Source of the DNA: Effrenium voratum
Lineage: Eukaryota; Sar; Dinophyceae; Suessiales; Symbiodiniaceae
Direction: 5' to 3'
Assembly (NCBI GenBank): GCA_963377175.1
Contig: CAUJNA010003735.1
Span: forward strand, 62,001-126,000
DNA length: 64,000 nt
Within the stretch, counting starts at the first letter, position 1, and every line of letters begins with the position of its first letter. The position numbers and the translations under genes are program-made. The notes beneath the pieces are model-generated. The model saw only the letters and a program-made list of their open reading frames with translations. It was not told the origin of the DNA and did no database searches. Of the stretch, positions 61,366-64,000 are shown in pieces.

Positions 61366-61539
61366 ATCGTCCTCTAGCATTTTTCCACAGGCGCTCATCC
61401 AGCCGCGGAGACACCTTTTTACATCGCTGCGGCGAGCGTGTCTGCGCGCGGTGATGCTCAGTGTGTATGGTCACATGAGAGCTCCATCTCATCATCCTAC
61501 TTTCCTCTCGAACTGCGCCGCGCGATTTCTCACGAAAGT

Positions 61540-61908
61540 GGTCTGCGCAAGCTGCATTGTTCCAGGCTGTTGCGCGCAAGTTGCTCTCTGCAAGCTGCTG
61601 CACGCTGCTGCACGCAAGTGCTCTGTGCAAGTTGCTCTGCGCAAGTTGCTCTGCGCCAGTTGCTCCGTGCAAGCGCTTTGCGCATGTGCTCTGTGCAAGT
61701 TGCTCTGCGCAAGTGCTCTGAGCAAGTTGCTCTGCGCAAGTGCTCTGCGCCAGTTTCTCCGTGCAAGCGCTTTGCGCATGTGCTCTGTGCAAGTTGGTCT
61801 GTGCAAGTTGCTCTGCGCAAGTGCTTTGTGCAATTGCTCTGTGCAAGTTGCTTTGCGCAAGTTGCTCTGCGCAAGTCACTCTGCGCAAGTTGCTCTGCGC
61901 AAGTGCTG
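61540..61908 (+). repeat. GCAAGTTGCTCTGC minisatellite
   Basis: Units TGCGCAAGTTGCTC and TGCGCAAGTGCTC of 13-15 bp repeat about 25 times, with one duplicated longer block (CCGTGCAAGCGCTTTGCGCA at 61,664 and 61,759). Confidence 0.85.
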
Positions 61909-62160
61909 CCGGAGCTGTGGGAATGTACTTCGCATACTATTTTTGTACTTAAAAGTTGTGATTTTCCAGCCGGAGCTGCGGGGGTGTGCTCCGTGTACTA
62001 CGCTTGTACTTAAAAGTTGCGATTTTCAAGCCTGAGCTGCGGGAGCACGCTCCGCATACTACGTCTGTACTTAAAAGTTGCGATTTTCCAGCCGGAGCTG
62101 CAGGAGCACGCTCCGCGTACTACGTTTGTACTTAAAATTGCGATTTTCAAGCCGGAGCTG
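61909..62160 (+). repeat. 61-bp tandem repeat, four copies
   Basis: CCGGAGCTG starts at 61,909, 61,970, 62,031 (CCTGAGCTG), 62,092 and 62,152. Each unit carries GTACTTAAAAGTTGCGATTT. Spacing is 60-61 bp. Confidence 0.85.
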
Positions 62161-62164
62161 CCGC

Positions 62165-62240
62165 GGAACAGGGGGGAATCGAACACGCGACCGCGGGATT
62201 GCGAAAGCAGGCGCGCAAACCACGAAACAACTTCCAAAGG
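62165..62240 (-). pseudogene. tRNA-like sequence (degenerate tRNA or tRNA-derived SINE head)
   Basis: On the minus strand GTGTTCGATTCCCC matches the B box (GGTTCRANTCC). TTTCGTGGTTTGCGCGCCTG about 30 bases upstream resembles an A box, and CTTTCGCAA could be an anticodon loop. The ends GGAA and TTCC pair. However, the anticodon and T stems do not pair properly, so a functional tRNA is unlikely. Confidence 0.35.
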
Positions 62241-62279
62241 CCGTTTCGCGAGCAAGAATATTGCACGGCGCCACAGCGA

Positions 62280-62745
62280 GAGCGCTCCGACACGCACAAT
62301 CTCCGCAGAGGGTTCGCCGAGACTAAGACAAATTCGCACAGCGAGAGCGCTTCGACGCGCACGATCTCTGCAGAGGGTACCGCAGAAATCGTAAAAAGTC
62401 CCCAGTTTTTGAACCTCGACCACGCGAATCTCCGCAGAGGGTCGCGCGCGGACCGCAGAAATCGTAAAAAGTCTTCAGTTTTTGAACCTCGACCACGCGA
62501 ATCTCCGCAGAGGGTCGCGCGCGGACCGCAGAAATCGTAAAAAGTCCCCAGTGTTTGAACCTCGACCACGCGAATCTCCGCAGAGGGTCGCGCGCGGACC
62601 GCAGAAATCGTAAAAAGTCTACAGTTTTTGAACCTCGACCACGCGAATCTCCGCAGGGGGTCGCGCGCGCACCGCAGAAATCGTAAAAAGTCCTCAGCTT
62701 TTTTTTACCTCGACCGCGCGAATCTCCGCAGAGGGTCGCAATCCC
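62280..62745 (+). repeat. 73-bp tandem repeat, five to six copies
   Basis: CCGCAGAAATCGTAAAAAGT occurs near 62,381, 62,454, 62,526, 62,599 and 62,671. Each is followed by CCTCGACCACGCGAATCTCC and GCAGAGGGTCGCGCGCG. A partial unit precedes the array. Confidence 0.88.
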
Positions 62746-62816
62746 GAGCGACGATCAAACTCCCGCCCCGGCGCCTTAGATAAACTAACTAACTAAACTA
62801 ACACCGCTCACTAAGC

Positions 62817-63140
62817 TCTACTAACCTTGGCTCTAACCTTGGCTCTATGTAACTTGGCTCTATGTAACTTGGCTCTATGTAACTTGGCTCTATGTAACTT
62901 GGCTCTATGTAACTTGGCTCTATGTAACTTGGCTCTATGTAACTTGGCTCTATGTAACTTGGCTCTATGTAACTTGGCTCTATGTAACTTGGCTCTATGT
63001 AACTTGGCTCTTTGTTACTTGGCTCTATGTAACTTGGCTCTATGTAACTTGGCTCTATGTAACTTGGCTCTATGTAACTTGGCTCTATGTAACTTGGCTC
63101 TGTGTAACTTGGCTCTGTGCAACTTGGCTCTGTGTAACTT
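62817..63140 (+). repeat. 15-bp tandem repeat AACTTGGCTCTATGT, about 21 copies
   Basis: Near-perfect units with rare variants (CTTTGTT at 63,010; CTGTGT/CTGTGC near the end). Since 15 is a multiple of three, three plus frames and one minus frame stay open (LALCN or YIEPS repeats). Confidence 0.95.
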
Positions 63141-63191
63141 GTCCAAGGGCTCCGCACGGAAGAACCCTTCGCGATGCTTTCGGGAAAACAC

Positions 63192-63258
63192 ATAATATAC
63201 ATATATATATATATATTTATATATGTGTGTATTATTATATGTGTATATTGTTTATATA
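63192..63258. repeat. (TA)n microsatellite
   Basis: ATATATATATATATTTATAT with TGTGTGTATTATT interruptions. Confidence 0.8.
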
Positions 63259-63490
63259 ATTCCCCAAATTGGTTTGAACTGTTTAACTGTTTAAAGCTGG
63301 ATGGTCAGTGGCACCCTTCTTCCTCTTTTTCCTGGTAAGTTCCCGAAAAATGTCAAGTGTCACAAAGGGAACTTTTTCTAGGAGGGTCGAGTGGGCCTTA
63401 CATATTCTTTGACGGCAGCTGGCGCAACGGAGGAGGGGTGGGATTGGCTGAACAAGCCCCGCAACAAGCGAATACATGAAGCAACGGAGC
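63259..63490. other. No gene recognised
   Basis: Short unique stretch between two microsatellites. Nothing supportable. Confidence 0.35.
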
Positions 63491-64000
63491 TAAGTACCTA
63501 ACCAGCCAACTAACCAACCAACTAAGCAACCAACCACAATAAATAATTTGACGCGCTGGCTGACTCGCTAGCTGGCTTGCCAGCCAACCAATCGGCCAGC
63601 CAGCCAGCCAACCGACCCACCCACTCACCCACCCACTTAGCAACCAACCAATCAAGCACACAGACAACGAAACACCCAAACAACCAATCAAGCGAACAAA
63701 CAAGCAAGCAAACAAGCGTGAAAGCACGCATGCCGGCAAGTAAGCAAGGAAGCAAGGAAGCGCACCAAGCAAGCGACCAAGCAGACCGAAAAAGCAAGCG
63801 TCCAAGAAAGCAAGCAAGCCCGCAAACAAGGGAAAAACACACACACGCAGCAAGCTAACAAACGAGCAAGCAACCAAGCAAGCAAAAACAAAGAAGCAAG
63901 CACGTCATGCAATCAACCAGCCAAGCAAGCAAACCATCAACCAAACTGCCAAGCAAGCAACAAGCAAGCAAGCAAACAATCAAGCAAGAACGCAAACAAA
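63491..64000 (+). repeat. (CAAC/CAAG/CAGC)n tetranucleotide tract running off the window
   Basis: Diverged AACC, AAGC, CAGC and CACC units on the plus strand, complementary in type to 7,125-7,330. It continues past the end of the window. Confidence 0.88.

Noticed and set aside
62827..63202. 122-134-codon frames with LALCN or YIEPS repeats
   Set aside because: Fifteen-base tandem repeat, no other coding evidence.

Overview
The window looks like dinoflagellate nuclear DNA (Suessiales or Prorocentrales type; I cannot name the species). Coding signal occurs as short exon-like islands rich in G/C at third codon positions, scattered through non-coding sequence. There are many families of small inverted-repeat elements, very large micro- and minisatellites, an alveolate-style scrambled organellar rRNA insertion, and a copia retrotransposon whose gag/pol resembles those I know from dinoflagellates. 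No bacterial operon, CRISPR array or intact long host gene is present.

Layout. 1-34 kb: sparse candidate exons, most with consensus-like splice junctions, embedded in small repeat elements. The exons include an RS-domain exon at 370-530, two-exon units at 7.6, 10.6, 24.5 and 25.4 kb, and single exons at 6.6, 9.7, 13.2, 18.0, 21.0, 29.4 and 30.4 kb. 35.0-36.0 kb: a compositionally different block carrying an LSU rRNA peptidyl-transferase-region fragment (+) and an SSU 530-loop fragment (-), most simply a nuclear copy of mitochondrial DNA. 37.07-39.57 kb: a 2.5-kb array built on the palindrome CCCTTAAGGG, with a ~925-bp higher-order duplication. 43.9-45.2 kb: GGGTGT/GGGTG/GACAGA satellites. 47.6-48.2 kb: a CAG/CAA array. 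48,949-56,976: an 8.0-kb Ty1/copia element. 57-61 kb: more repeats and exons. 61.3-64 kb: stacked tandem arrays.

Two systems stand out. (1) The copia element has identical 58-bp LTRs, a 5-bp target duplication (GTTTT), a polypurine tract, and a primer-binding site complementary to the anticodon arm of a CAU tRNA-Met, i.e. half-tRNA priming as in Drosophila copia. Gag carries a CCCH plus a CCHC zinc finger. A cytosine-methyltransferase-like domain lies between protease and integrase, Pol ends in a membrane segment, and a foreign host-like coding segment sits between the integrase C-terminus and RT. The integrase core appears to be missing and many frameshifts are present, so this copy is probably non-autonomous, unless some of the indels are assembly errors. 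(2) At least six unrelated repeat families have ends that coincide with GT and AG and abut candidate exons. In several cases removing the repeat joins two exon fragments in frame up to a stop codon. This is the behaviour expected of introners (transposons that create introns).

Caveats: exons were chosen by eye from reading frame, third-position G/C and splice-site dinucleotides. No homology search, RNA evidence or folding program was available. Most exon products are unrecognised.
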